64,000 nt of DNA from Pigmentiphaga sp. NML030171 (GTDB lineage Bacteria; Pseudomonadota; Gammaproteobacteria; Burkholderiales; Burkholderiaceae_B), in assembly GCF_002188635.1 (NCBI RefSeq), contig NZ_NINX01000032.1, positions 124,001 to 188,000 on the forward strand, in the 5' to 3' direction. The notes beneath the pieces were generated by a model. It saw only the letters and a program-made list of their open reading frames with translations. It was not told where the DNA came from and ran no database searches. A program made the position numbers and the translations under genes. Each line of letters starts with the position of its first letter. Position 1 is the stretch's first letter. Shown here in pieces: positions 1 through 8,674 of this stretch.

Positions 1-136
1 CCTGATGAGGGACACCGGCAATAGCAAGCGTATGGTCTACGCGCTGACGGCCCGGATCGGCCTGTCGGTGCTGTTGTTCCTGTTCGTGCTGTTCGCCCAT
101 TGGATGGGCTGGATCCAGAGCACCGGCCTGCGTTGA
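1..136 (+). CDS. DUF2909 family small membrane protein, 5'-truncated
   Basis: The frame is open from the left edge and stops with TGA at 134-136. The visible part is about 44 residues: a short basic segment (MRDTGNSKRMVYALTARIG) followed by a hydrophobic helix (LSVLLFLFVLFAHWMGWI). This is the C-terminal half of DUF2909 'twin transmembrane' proteins, which are commonly encoded beside coxC in Burkholderiales. An internal ATG lies at 5-7, but family proteins have another helix before this point, so the true start is probably outside the window. It converges on coxC. Its function is unknown; a role in oxidase assembly is inferred only from position. Confidence 0.7.
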   Translation, partial: LMRDTGNSKRMVYALTARIGLSVLLFLFVLFAHWMGWIQSTGLR

Positions 137-327
137 CCGGCCCGCGCCAGGCGGCGCGGCATCTGGACGGCCCCGGCGGCCCCGAAGGGCAGGCCCCTGT
201 CCGGCTCACCGGAAGGCCCAGCCTGCTAGTGTGCCTGCCCCCACACACCCCGGGAAGCGGCCAACTGTCGCAGGCCGCAGAGAACATGTCCCCCTTCCGT
301 CTCACGCCCCCCCCGAACCAGGGCACA

Positions 328-396
328 GCGGATCCGGCTCCGCCGGTCCGCCAGTGCCGCCCCCCTGGGGGGGCGCGCGTCAGCGCGTAGGGGGGG
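328..396 (+). repeat. Dispersed GC-rich palindromic repeat, copy 1
   Basis: Begins GCGGATCCGGCTCCGCCGG, continues through a CCCCCTGGGGGG core and ends GCGCGTAGGGGGG. It contains three short inverted repeats. Similar copies lie at 33139-33208, 47811-47876 and, inverted, 42286-42338. This one ends 8 bp from the coxC stop codon. The rest of the 137-403 interval contains no recognisable gene. Confidence 0.85.
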
Positions 397-403
397 TTCC
401 CTT

Positions 404-1279
404 CTAGAACCAGTAGACGAAGAGGTACAAGCCCAGCCACACGACGTCGACGAAGTGCCAGTACCAGGCGGCGCCTTCGAAGCCGAAATGGTGGGTAGCC
501 GTGAAGTCGCCCCGGATCAGGCGGCGCAGCATCACCGCCAGCATGATGGCGCCCATGGTGACGTGGAAGCCGTGGAAGCCCGTCAGCATGTAGAACGTGG
601 AGCCGAAGGCGCCCGAGGTGAGCTTGAGGTTCAGCTCGGTGTACGCATGGAAATACTCATAGGCCTGGAAGCCCATGAAGGTCGCGCCCAGCAGGATGGT
701 GACGAACAGCCAGAAGGCGGCCTTCGCGCGGTTGCTGGCCAGCAGCGCGTGGTGCGAGATCGTCAGCGTCACGCCCGAGGTCAGCAGCAGGGCGGTGTTG
801 ATGGTGGGGATCCAGAAGGGCCCCATCGCGGTGAAGGGCTCGATGGTCCCGGCCGGGCCGGTATTGGGCCAGGCGCCGGCGAAATCCGGCCACAGCACCA
901 TGCGGTTGTCGAGGTCCGACAGCCAGGGCGTGGTGAACGCGCGGGCGTAGAACAGCGCGCCGAAGAAGGCGGCGAAGAACATGACCTCGGAGAAGATGAA
1001 CCAGCTCATGCTCCAGCGGTACGAAACGTCGACACGCTTGCTGTAGAGCCCGCCGGTGGACTCGGCGATGGCATCGCCGAACCAGCGGTAGAGCACGAAG
1101 AGGAAGCCGAGCACGCCGGCCAGCACGAACCATGGGCCGACGCTCACGCTGTTGACCCACAGGGCCATGCCCAGCAGGAAGAACAGCAGTGCCAGGCTGG
1201 CCGTGGCGGGATGCATGGATGGAGCCGGCACGAAATAGTACGGCGCCTCCTTGCCCGAAACCGAGTGACTTGCACTCAT
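404..1279 (-). CDS. coxC: Cytochrome c oxidase subunit III
   Basis: Subunit 3 of the aa3-type haem-copper oxidase in the inner membrane, which supports assembly and stability of the catalytic core. The product is 291 residues with seven hydrophobic segments and typical family sequence (YYFVPAPSMHPATASLALLF near the start, HGFHVTMGAIML and WYWHFVDVVWLGLYLFVYWF at the end). I chose the ATG at 1277-1279 (MSASHSVSG) because AAGGAG lies just upstream; an upstream ATG would add 21 residues unlike the family. It is the last gene of the coxB-coxA-ctaG-DUF2970-coxC operon. A dispersed GC-rich repeat follows its stop codon immediately. Confidence 0.96.
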   Translation of the reverse strand: MSASHSVSGKEAPYYFVPAPSMHPATASLALLFFLLGMALWVNSVSVGPWFVLAGVLGFLFVLYRWFGDAIAESTGGLYSKRVDVSYRWSMSWFIFSEVMFFAAFFGALFYARAFTTPWLSDLDNRMVLWPDFAGAWPNTGPAGTIEPFTAMGPFWIPTINTALLLTSGVTLTISHHALLASNRAKAAFWLFVTILLGATFMGFQAYEYFHAYTELNLKLTSGAFGSTFYMLTGFHGFHVTMGAIMLAVMLRRLIRGDFTATHHFGFEGAAWYWHFVDVVWLGLYLFVYWF

Positions 1280-1352
1280 CTCAACTCTCCTTCGCGAATT
1301 CCACAAAACCGCACATGATTCGGAGACGGCCTTCCCGGCCATCCTTGTTCTT

Positions 1353-1568
1353 CTAGCCGACGACCGTCCTGACGATCAGCAGCAGCACTACCACAAACAC
1401 CACCGCCATCACGACACCGGCGATGATGACGTAGATCGGATTGAGCTTGGCGGCATCGTTGCGGTAGTCCGCCCCGCGCCGCAAACCCGTGAAGGACCAC
1501 AGCACCGCGCCCAGGGTCTGGAAGAAATTGAGCTTGCGGCCGGCGGCCGATTTCAGGTCGTCGCTCAA
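1353..1568 (-). CDS. DUF2970 family membrane protein
   Basis: A 71-residue protein starting MSDDLKSAAGRKLNFFQTLG, with a short amphipathic N-terminus (AVLWSFTGLRRGADY) and one C-terminal transmembrane helix (IYVIIAGVVMAVVFVVVLLL). This is the DUF2970 pattern found between ctaG and coxC in Burkholderiales. The likely start is TTG at 1566-1568, which overlaps the ctaG stop codon and has GGAGG-like sequence upstream. The longer open frame in this register is an artefact running through ctaG. No biochemical role is known to me; an accessory role in cytochrome oxidase biogenesis is inferred from context. Confidence 0.85.
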   Translation of the reverse strand: MSDDLKSAAGRKLNFFQTLGAVLWSFTGLRRGADYRNDAAKLNPIYVIIAGVVMAVVFVVVLLLIVRTVVG

Positions 1569-2164
1569 CTCTTGCCTCCGGACCCGGCGGCGGGCCGCAC
1601 GTCGGCCGACCGTCCGCCGACCTCGAAGAACGTATACGACAGCGTGATCGTATGCACATCCTTCGGCAGCTTGGGATCCACCACGAACACCACCGGGAAC
1701 TGGCGCGTCTCGCGCGCTTTCAGGTCCTGCTGGGAAAAACAGAAGCACTCCAGCTTCTTGAAATACTGGCCGGCCACCATGGGCGCATAGCTGGGGATGG
1801 CCTGCCCCGCCATTTCGCGGTCCTGCTGGTTGGCGATCTCGTAGACGATGGTCGCCAGCTCGCCCGGATTGACGTCCATGGACGACTGCACCGGCCGGAA
1901 CCGCCATGGACCGTGGATGTTCGCATCGAACACGATCTTGACGGTACGGCTGGTGTCGACCTGCGTATTGCGCGCGAAGGCGGCGGCATCGTCGTCGACC
2001 TTGGTCAGCACGTTGATGCCCGTCACCTCGCAAATGGCGCGGTACATGGGAACCAGCGCATAGCCGAAGCCGAACATCATCGCGATGATGACGGCCAGCT
2101 TGCCCAGCATCCGACAGTTGTCGGACGCGGGCTTGGCGGGTTGCCTGGGGTCGGGATGCGTCAT
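1565..2164 (-). CDS. ctaG: Cytochrome c oxidase assembly protein CtaG (Cox11 family)
   Basis: Copper chaperone that delivers Cu to the CuB site of subunit I. The protein has 199 residues: a cytoplasmic N-terminus, one transmembrane helix at about 21-40 (GKLAVIIAMMFGFGYALVPM), then a periplasmic immunoglobulin-like domain. The copper-binding CxC is visible as C140-F-C142 in ECFCFSQQ. It lies between the small oxidase assembly protein and DUF2970, and its stop codon overlaps the DUF2970 start, which suggests translational coupling. Length and motif match the family. Confidence 0.96.
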   Translation of the reverse strand: MTHPDPRQPAKPASDNCRMLGKLAVIIAMMFGFGYALVPMYRAICEVTGINVLTKVDDDAAAFARNTQVDTSRTVKIVFDANIHGPWRFRPVQSSMDVNPGELATIVYEIANQQDREMAGQAIPSYAPMVAGQYFKKLECFCFSQQDLKARETRQFPVVFVVDPKLPKDVHTITLSYTFFEVGGRSADVRPAAGSGGKS

Positions 2165-2189
2165 GCGGGCACCTGCGACACGTATCGGG

Positions 2190-2300
2190 TCAGCCGAGGA
2201 AGACCTTGCGCAGGATCACCGCGAGGAAAAACGCGGCGACCAGAACTGCGAGTGCAAGGCCCGTGCGCCGGTTGCGGCGGCGCTGCTCGGACGTGACCAT
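2190..2300 (-). CDS. Cytochrome oxidase small assembly protein
   Basis: A 36-residue ORF starting MVTSEQRRRNRRTGLALAVL, with a basic N-terminus and a single transmembrane helix (LALAVLVAAFFLAVILRKVF). The ATG follows the coxA stop codon directly (TAG-ATG) and the gene ends 25 bp before ctaG. Tiny single-helix proteins of this kind occupy the coxA-ctaG gap in many betaproteobacteria and are annotated as cytochrome oxidase small assembly protein. It is short enough to be missed by ordinary gene calling. The identification rests on position, topology and the basic-then-hydrophobic pattern, not on a catalytic motif. Confidence 0.8.
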   Translation of the reverse strand: MVTSEQRRRNRRTGLALAVLVAAFFLAVILRKVFLG

Positions 2301-3902
2301 CTACTTGACCTGAGGCGGCGTTTCGAACGAATGGTACGGCGCCGGCGAAGGAAGGGTCCACTCCAGGCCGCCGTCCTCGGCGCCCCAGGGGTTGGCGGGA
2401 GCGGGCTCGCCATGGCCCCGGTAGGCCTTCAGCACGACGTACAGGAACAGCAGTTGCGACAGGCCGAACCAGAAGGCGCCGATGGTGGCGATCTGGTGGA
2501 AGTCGGTGAACTGGGCGGCGTAGTCCGCATAGCGGCGGGGCATGCCGGCCAGGCCCAGGAAGTGCATCGGGAAGAAGGTGACGTTGAACGAGATCAGCGA
2601 CGACCAGAAGTGGATCTTGCCGAGCTTCTCGTCATACATCACGCCCGTCCACTTCGGCAGCCAGTAGTAGGTGCCGCCGAACAGCGCGAACAGCGAACCG
2701 GCCACCAGCACGTAGTGGAAGTGCGCCACCACGTAGTAGGTGTCCTGCACCTGGATGTCGATGGGCGCGACGGCCAGGATCAGGCCGGTGAAGCCGCCCA
2801 TCGTGAACACGAAGATGAAGCCGATCGCGAACAGCATCGGCGTCTCGAAGGTCATCGAGCCGCGCCACATGGTGGCCAGCCAGTTGAAGATCTTCACGCC
2901 GGTGGGCACCGCGATCAGCATGGTCGCGTACATGAAGAACAGCTGGCCGGTGACGGGCATGCCGGTCGTGAACATGTGGTGGGCCCACACGATGAACGAC
3001 AGGATGGCGATCGAGGCCGTGGCGTAGACCATAGAGGCATAGCCGAACAGGCGCTTGCGGGCGAAAACCGGGACGATGGCCGACACGATGCCGAACGCCG
3101 GCAAGATCATGATGTAGACCTCGGGGTGCCCGAAGAACCAGAAGATGTGCTGGTACATGACCGGATCGCCGCCGCCGGCCGCGTTGAAGAACGAGGTGCC
3201 GAAATGGCGGTCGGTCAGCACCATGGTGATGGCGCCGGCCAGCACGGGCATCACGGCGATCAGCAGGTAGGCGGTGATGAGCCAGGTCCAGCAGAACAGC
3301 GGCATCTTCATCAGCGTCATGCCGGGCGCGCGCATGTTCAGGATGGTCACGATGATGTTGATCGCGCCCATGATGGACGAGGCGCCCATGATGTGCACGG
3401 CGAAGATCGCGAAGTCCATGCCGGGGCCCATCTGGACCGACAGCGGCGCGTACAGCGTCCAGCCCGCGGCGGTGGCGCCGCCCGGCACGAAGAACGAGAC
3501 CGTCAGCAGGATGGCGGCGACGGGCAGCAGCCAGAAGCTGAAGTTGTTCATCCGCGCAAAGGCCATGTCCGAGGCGCCGATCTGCAGCGGGATCATCCAG
3601 TTCGCGAAGCCCACGAAGGCCGGCATGATCGCGCCGAACACCATGATCAGGCCGTGCATGGTGGTGAACTGGTTGAACAGCTCGGGCTGGAAGAACTGGA
3701 TGCCCGGCTCGAACAGCTCGGTGCGCAGCAGCAGCGCCAGCAGTCCGCCTTCCATCAGCATCGTGAAGGAAAAGATCAGGTACATCGTACCGATATCTTT
3801 GTGGTTCGTGGCGAACAGCCAGCGCCGCCAGCCAGTCGGATGGCCGTGGGCGTGGTCGTCATGATCGTGCCCGTGGGCGTGATCGATCGCGGTGCTGCTC
3901 AT
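2301..3902 (-). CDS. coxA: Cytochrome c oxidase subunit I
   Basis: Catalytic subunit of the aa3 oxidase, carrying haem a and the haem a3-CuB oxygen-reduction site in the inner membrane. The protein has 533 residues with twelve hydrophobic segments. The signature [18 protein letters not shown] contains the CuB histidine and the cross-linked tyrosine region, and [11 protein letters not shown] near residue 375 carries later haem/CuB histidines. The N-terminus is His/Asp-rich ([17 protein letters not shown]), as often in this group. It is the second gene of the cox operon. Length and all signatures are intact. Confidence 0.98.
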   Translation of the reverse strand: MSSTAIDHAHGHDHDDHAHGHPTGWRRWLFATNHKDIGTMYLIFSFTMLMEGGLLALLLRTELFEPGIQFFQPELFNQFTTMHGLIMVFGAIMPAFVGFANWMIPLQIGASDMAFARMNNFSFWLLPVAAILLTVSFFVPGGATAAGWTLYAPLSVQMGPGMDFAIFAVHIMGASSIMGAINIIVTILNMRAPGMTLMKMPLFCWTWLITAYLLIAVMPVLAGAITMVLTDRHFGTSFFNAAGGGDPVMYQHIFWFFGHPEVYIMILPAFGIVSAIVPVFARKRLFGYASMVYATASIAILSFIVWAHHMFTTGMPVTGQLFFMYATMLIAVPTGVKIFNWLATMWRGSMTFETPMLFAIGFIFVFTMGGFTGLILAVAPIDIQVQDTYYVVAHFHYVLVAGSLFALFGGTYYWLPKWTGVMYDEKLGKIHFWSSLISFNVTFFPMHFLGLAGMPRRYADYAAQFTDFHQIATIGAFWFGLSQLLFLYVVLKAYRGHGEPAPANPWGAEDGGLEWTLPSPAPYHSFETPPQVK

Positions 3903-4013
3903 GATGGCTCCTTGCTGCTCCGTACTGCTGTCTTCGCTATCGTGACGAAGGCGCTCAATATGTGAAAACTGAACCGGTACTGCAGGCCGCCCCCGCGGGG
4001 CGGCCGCTCGTCC

Positions 4014-5174
4014 TTAGCGGGCCGACTTCACATCGGCGGGCTGCACGACGGGATCCTGGCCCTTGCCCGCGTTGCTCCAGGCATTGCGGGTATAGGTGAT
4101 GGCGGCGGCGATCTCGACGTCGGACAGGTGCGCGAACGAGGCCATGGCGGTGCCGGGACGGCCCTTCAGCACGGTTTCGATCTGCTTGTCCTTGGGGCCC
4201 AGTACGGTCGGGTCGGCATCCAGCGCGGGGAAGGTGCCCGGCACGCCCTTGCCGTTGGCCTGGTGACAGGCCACGCAATTGGACGCGAACACCTTTTCGC
4301 CGCGGGTCTTCAGTTCGTCGGCCGTCCAGGTCTTGTTGGGATCGTCGGCTTGCGCGGCCAGCTTGGCCTTCTGCTCCTCGACCCACTTACTATAGTCCTC
4401 CTGGGAGACGACCTTCACGACGATGGGCATGAAGGCGTGGTCCTTGCCGCACAGTTCCGCGCACTGGCCGCGGAATTCGCCGGTTTTCTCGGCGCGGAAC
4501 CAGGTGTCGCGCACGAATCCGGGGATCGCGTCCTGCTTGACGCCGAAGGCCGGCACCATCCACGCGTGGATGACGTCGTTGGCGGTGGTGATGACGCGGA
4601 CCTTCTTGTTGACCGGCACGACCAGGGGATTGTCGACCTCGATCAGGTAGTTGTCGCCCTTGGGTTCGGTACCGTTGCGCTGCTCCATCGGGGTGGACAG
4701 GTTGGACAGGAAGGAGATGCCCTCGCCTTCGCCGTTCAGGTAGTCGTAGCCCCATTTCCATTGGTAGCCGGTGGCCTTCACCGTCAGGTCGGCATTGGAC
4801 GTGTCCTTCATCGCGACCACGGTCTTGGTGGCCGGCAGGGCCATGCCGATCACGATCAGGAACGGAATCACGGTCCAGGCGACTTCGACGCCTATGCTCT
4901 CGTGGAACGACGCGGGCTTGGCGCCGCGCGACTTCCGGTGCGCCCAGATGGAATAGAACATCACCGCGAACACCGCGATGAAGATGACCAAACAGATGGC
5001 CAGCATCATCCAGTGCAGCCACTCGATCTGCGCCGCGATGCTGGTGACGGGCTCGTGCAGATTGAGCTGATTGACTTTCGGGCCGCCCACGCTGTCGTTG
5101 ACGGCAAATGCTGCGTTGCCGGCCAGCATGCTGACCATCAACGCCCCCAACGACCCACCCAACCACTTCTTCAT
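4014..5174 (-). CDS. coxB: Cytochrome c oxidase subunit II with C-terminal cytochrome c domain
   Basis: Electron-entry subunit of the aa3 oxidase (386 aa). It has a signal peptide (about 1-24), two transmembrane helices (about 52-75 and 98-118) and a periplasmic cupredoxin domain. The CuA ligands are H203, C238, E240, C242, H246 and M249 (GQCAELCGKDHAFM). A fused haem-c domain carries C300-VA-C303-H304, making this the caa3-like arrangement common in Burkholderiales. The start MKKWLGGSLG at 5174 was chosen over an upstream ATG because it begins the signal peptide. It is the first gene of the cox operon. Confidence 0.97.
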   Translation of the reverse strand: MKKWLGGSLGALMVSMLAGNAAFAVNDSVGGPKVNQLNLHEPVTSIAAQIEWLHWMMLAICLVIFIAVFAVMFYSIWAHRKSRGAKPASFHESIGVEVAWTVIPFLIVIGMALPATKTVVAMKDTSNADLTVKATGYQWKWGYDYLNGEGEGISFLSNLSTPMEQRNGTEPKGDNYLIEVDNPLVVPVNKKVRVITTANDVIHAWMVPAFGVKQDAIPGFVRDTWFRAEKTGEFRGQCAELCGKDHAFMPIVVKVVSQEDYSKWVEEQKAKLAAQADDPNKTWTADELKTRGEKVFASNCVACHQANGKGVPGTFPALDADPTVLGPKDKQIETVLKGRPGTAMASFAHLSDVEIAAAITYTRNAWSNAGKGQDPVVQPADVKSAR

Positions 5175-5364
5175 GTCCGACCTCGAAGAACAGCGTTTAG
5201 TGTTATTCAGGCAGCCGACACCGTGCGCAGCTTGCGCGGGCCCCCACCGCCACAAAACTCCTTACCATGCGCCTTGGAAAATAATTATGTTGCTAGCGCA
5301 TAGAATCGCAGGATTATACGGGGTGCCAGACAGGACCAGCAACCCGACCCGCTTCCGAGCAGGC

Positions 5365-6312
5365 TCAACGCACTCCGCCACGCCGTATGGACGAGACCGG
5401 AACGTGCGTCTCGCCTGGCGCCGAACGGTACGACGCGGCCCGCCACGCATGGCCGTAGGCGACCTCGGCCGTCAGGCGGATCAGGCCGTCCGGCCCTCGT
5501 CCCGCCTCGATGGCCTCGACCAGCCGGGCGCGCCATGCGCGCGTGGCCAGCCCCCGCTTGCGGCCCCGCGCGGGATTGCCGCCCAGGCGCCGCACGTCGT
5601 CGAGCAGGCTGTCGGCATGCCGGTAGGTGAAGGTGAGCACCTCCTGGTCCATCACCGGATCCGCGAAACCGTTCTCGATCAGCAGGTCGCCGAAGTCGTG
5701 CATGTCGACGAACTCTGGCGTGGCCGTGGCAAGGCCCGCCCGCGCCACGGCCTCGCGCAGCTCGCGGAACGTCGCCGGCCCCAGGCAGCTGAACATCGCC
5801 AGCCCGCCCACGCGCAGCAGGCGGCGCCATTCGGCCAGCACCGCGTGCGGCTCGGGATGCCAGTGCAGCGCCATGTTGGACCAGACCAGGTCCAGCGACT
5901 CGGGCGGCAGGCCCGTTCCGGCCATGTCGGCCTGGACGAACGCCGGCAGTTGCGGCGCGCCGCGGCCGGCCAGCTTCAGCGCGGAATGGCGCAGCCGGGC
6001 CCCCACCGACGAGGGCAGGTGCAGCCGGCGCGCATGGGCCAGCACCGCGGCGCTGAGATCCACGCCGGTATAGGCGGCCCCGGGATAGCGCGCCTGCAGG
6101 CGCTCCAGCGCCGCGCCGGCGCCGCAGCCCGCATCCAGCATGGCCTTGGGCGCCAGCCGGATGTATTCCAGGCGCTCGAACATGCGGGCGCCTATCTCGC
6201 CGTACAGGAACTGCGCCGCCTCCAGGTCGCCCCGGCGCCCGAACTGCAGCGCGACGTGCTCGCGCGCCAGCGGCAGCGACGGCAGGCGGTCTGGATGGGA
6301 GCTTTCTGTCAT
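5365..6312 (-). CDS. SAM-dependent methyltransferase, BioC-like
   Basis: A 315-residue class I methyltransferase starting MTESSHPDRL. Motif I is LDAGCGAGAALERL (GxGxG at about 62-66), and the post-motif DLVWSNMALHWHPEP resembles malonyl-ACP methyltransferase BioC, which masks malonyl-ACP to prime biotin synthesis. The family position beside comF is usual in betaproteobacteria, but no bio genes lie nearby, so the substrate is uncertain. The open frame extends far upstream through comF antisense; the ATG at 6310-6312 fits the length of the family. It is divergent from comF. Confidence 0.8.
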   Translation of the reverse strand: MTESSHPDRLPSLPLAREHVALQFGRRGDLEAAQFLYGEIGARMFERLEYIRLAPKAMLDAGCGAGAALERLQARYPGAAYTGVDLSAAVLAHARRLHLPSSVGARLRHSALKLAGRGAPQLPAFVQADMAGTGLPPESLDLVWSNMALHWHPEPHAVLAEWRRLLRVGGLAMFSCLGPATFRELREAVARAGLATATPEFVDMHDFGDLLIENGFADPVMDQEVLTFTYRHADSLLDDVRRLGGNPARGRKRGLATRAWRARLVEAIEAGRGPDGLIRLTAEVAYGHAWRAASYRSAPGETHVPVSSIRRGGVR

Positions 6313-6414
6313 TGCAACACGCACGAAAATCCAAGGAATCCCTAAACTGCGGCGCAAAAGCGCCCGGGCGCACGGGCCGCGCCCACCCTCCATGATGCCA
6401 CCGACAGATTTTTC

Positions 6415-7215
6415 ATGCCCGGACCCTTTCCCATGCCGCGCTGGCGGCACCTGGCGGCGCGCCTGCGGGCGCTCGTGCCGTCCGACTGCCCGCTGTGCGC
6501 CGGCCGCAGCCGGGGCGGCATGCTGTGCGCCGCCTGCGAAGACGCCGTCTGCTGGACCGCCCGCACCTCGCCGGGGCTGGGCCTGCCGTGGCGCTGCGCC
6601 CGGTGCGCGCTGCCCCTGCCGGAGCACGACACCGCCTGCCCCGACTGCGCGGGCCAGGTTCCGGCGTTCACCCGCACCATCATCGCCTTCGACTATGCGC
6701 CGCCGGCCGACGCCCTGGTGCTGCAACTGAAGAACGGCCGCCGCTATGGCCGGGCCGACCTGCTGGGCAACCTCCTGGCCGAAGCGGTGCGCCACCAGGC
6801 TCGACCCCTGGAGCCCGGGACCGTATTGGTTCCCATTCCGTCGTCCTACGCCTCGCTGCGGCGGCGCGGCTTCAACCCCGCCGCCGAGATCGCCCGCGCC
6901 CTGGGCCGCGACCTGGCGCTGCCGGTGCGGCACGACCTGCTGCGCCGCAGCCGCGAACAGGCCAAGCAGAGCGGCCTGGGGCGCCTGGGCAGGCGCGAGG
7001 CGGTGCGGGGACTGTATGCTTGCGCTCCCCGGGCCGGCGGGCTGCGCATCGGCCTGGTGGACGACGTCATGACCACGGGCAGCACCCTGCATGCAGCGGC
7101 GGCCGCGCTGCGGATGGCCGGGGCCGCCTCGGTGGTCGCATTGGCCGTCGCGCGCACCCCAGGGCAATTCCCAGCCGGTTCGCGCGCAAGGCCACGGGCA
7201 GAATGTCGGGACTGA
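6415..7215 (+). CDS. ComF family protein (phosphoribosyltransferase-like)
   Basis: A 266-residue ComF/GntX-type protein. An N-terminal zinc-binding region carries CxxC pairs at C25/C28, C38/C41, C61/C64 and C75/C78. The C-terminal part is a type I phosphoribosyltransferase fold with the PRPP-binding motif GLVDDVMTTGSTL (about 213-225). Relatives are linked to DNA uptake (ComFC) or use of DNA as a nutrient, but the reaction is not established. The start could also be the second ATG at 6433 (MPRWRH). In relatives comF usually neighbours trmL; here about 14 kb of accessory genes separate them. Confidence 0.88.
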   Translation: MPGPFPMPRWRHLAARLRALVPSDCPLCAGRSRGGMLCAACEDAVCWTARTSPGLGLPWRCARCALPLPEHDTACPDCAGQVPAFTRTIIAFDYAPPADALVLQLKNGRRYGRADLLGNLLAEAVRHQARPLEPGTVLVPIPSSYASLRRRGFNPAAEIARALGRDLALPVRHDLLRRSREQAKQSGLGRLGRREAVRGLYACAPRAGGLRIGLVDDVMTTGSTLHAAAAALRMAGAASVVALAVARTPGQFPAGSRARPRAECRD

Positions 7216-7254
7216 GGCAACAAACGATTTCGATCGATTTCAAACCCGGGCTTC

Positions 7255-7283
7255 TTGTCAACACATTGCGGCGCAACTGGAAT
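7255..7283 (+). promoter_or_regulatory. Candidate sigma70 promoter for the RND pump operon
   Basis: TTGTCA at 7255-7260 (5 of 6 to TTGACA), a 17-bp spacer, then TGGAAT at 7278-7283 (4 of 6 to TATAAT). It lies 71 bp upstream of the mdtA ATG in the only gap of the operon. Assigned by eye. Confidence 0.35.
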
Positions 7284-7354
7284 ACCTTAGAGGGCGCCGC
7301 GATCCGGGGCATTTTCCTCGCGGCGCGAATCAGGCAAGCCTTTTCTGGAACTCC

Positions 7355-8674
7355 ATGGCCGATATTCCCCCTCAGCCCGAACGGGCTCCGTCTTCTTCCA
7401 CGTCGAACGGCAAGAAAAAACTGCGCTGGCTCTGGCTGGCGGTCGTGGTCGCCCTGGCCGGCGGCGGATACTGGTGGTGGCATGCGCGCCAGCAGGCGGC
7501 GCCCGACGCGGGCAAGCCGGGGGCCGGCGCACCGCGCGGACCCGGCGGCCCGGGCGGCCCCGGCGGCTTCCAGGCGGCCACGCCGGTCCGGGTCTCGCCC
7601 GCCCGAGCCGAGGACATGAAGGTCTATCTGAAGGCGCTGGGCACGGTTACCGCATACAACACGGCCACCGTGCGCAGCAAGGTCGACGGCGAGCTGCAGA
7701 AGATCCTTTTCCAGGAAGGCCAGCTCGTCAAGGCCGGCGACCTGCTGGTGCAGATCGACCCGCGCCCCTACCAGGTGGCGCTGGCCCAGGCCCAGGGCAC
7801 GCTGGAACAGAACCGCGCGCAGCTCGACAACGCGCGGCGCGACCTCGAACGCTACCAGACCCTGTACGCGCAGGATTCGATCGCGCGCCAGCAGGTGGAT
7901 ACCCAGGTGGCCCTGGTGCGCCAGTACGAAGGCACGCTCAAGACCAACCAGGCCGCGGTGGACAACGCCAAGCTGCAGCTGGACTACACCCGCGTGGTGG
8001 CCCCGATCTCCGGCCGCCTGGGCCTGCGCCAGGTCGACCTGGGCAACCTCGTGCGCAGCAGCGACACCAACGGCCTGGTCATCATCACCCAGACCCAGCC
8101 CATTTCCCTGCTGTTCACCATCGCCGAGGCCGACCTGCCCGACGTGCTGGCCCAGTTGCGCGCGGGCAAGACGCTGGCCGTCCAGGCCTACGACCGGGCC
8201 GACGTGCGCCACATCGCCGACGGCGTGCTGACCACGGTGGACAACCAGATCGACACGACCACCGGCACGGTCAAGCTCAAGGCCCGCTTCGAGAACAAGG
8301 ACGAAAGCCTGTTCCCGAACCAGTTCGTCAACGCCCGGCTGCACGTGCGCACGCTGGCCGGCGCCACGGTCATTCCCGCGGGGGCGGTGCAGCGGGGCAC
8401 GCCGGGCACCTTCGTCTACGTCGTCAACGACGACAACACCGTGTCGCTGCGCGTGATCAAGCTCGGCCCGAGCGATGGCGAGCGCGTGTCGGTGCAGGAG
8501 GGGCTCAAGCCCGGTGACCGCATCGTGGTCGAGGGCGTGGACCGCCTGCGCGACGGCGCCCAGGTCCAGGTCGTGACAGGCAGCGAGGCCGTTCCCGAGG
8601 CCGCCGGCTCGCAGTTGCAGCGCGGCGCCGGCCAGGGCGCGCGCCGCCGAGGCAACGGACGCGCCGCGCCATGA
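7355..8674 (+). CDS. mdtA: RND efflux periplasmic adaptor, MdtA-like
   Basis: Membrane-fusion protein (439 aa) that links an inner-membrane RND pump to an outer-membrane channel. It has an N-terminal membrane anchor ([20 protein letters not shown], about 25-44), a Gly/Pro-rich linker, a barrel-sandwich half-motif ([21 protein letters not shown]), a coiled-coil hairpin (about 135-210) and the second half-motif ([20 protein letters not shown]). The sequence is typical of MdtA of the MdtABC multidrug system. The start [10 protein letters not shown] at 7355 precedes the anchor; the upstream open frame overlaps comF. The stop overlaps the next start by 4 bp. Confidence 0.93.
   Translation: MADIPPQPERAPSSSTSNGKKKLRWLWLAVVVALAGGGYWWWHARQQAAPDAGKPGAGAPRGPGGPGGPGGFQAATPVRVSPARAEDMKVYLKALGTVTAYNTATVRSKVDGELQKILFQEGQLVKAGDLLVQIDPRPYQVALAQAQGTLEQNRAQLDNARRDLERYQTLYAQDSIARQQVDTQVALVRQYEGTLKTNQAAVDNAKLQLDYTRVVAPISGRLGLRQVDLGNLVRSSDTNGLVIITQTQPISLLFTIAEADLPDVLAQLRAGKTLAVQAYDRADVRHIADGVLTTVDNQIDTTTGTVKLKARFENKDESLFPNQFVNARLHVRTLAGATVIPAGAVQRGTPGTFVYVVNDDNTVSLRVIKLGPSDGERVSVQEGLKPGDRIVVEGVDRLRDGAQVQVVTGSEAVPEAAGSQLQRGAGQGARRRGNGRAAP

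Noticed and set aside
2085..3965. A 626-codon open frame antisense to coxA
   Set aside because: It is the complement of a complete coxA gene and encodes a Arg/His/Gly/Asp-biased product, the usual artefact of high third-position GC. Similar antisense frames throughout the window were dropped for the same reason.
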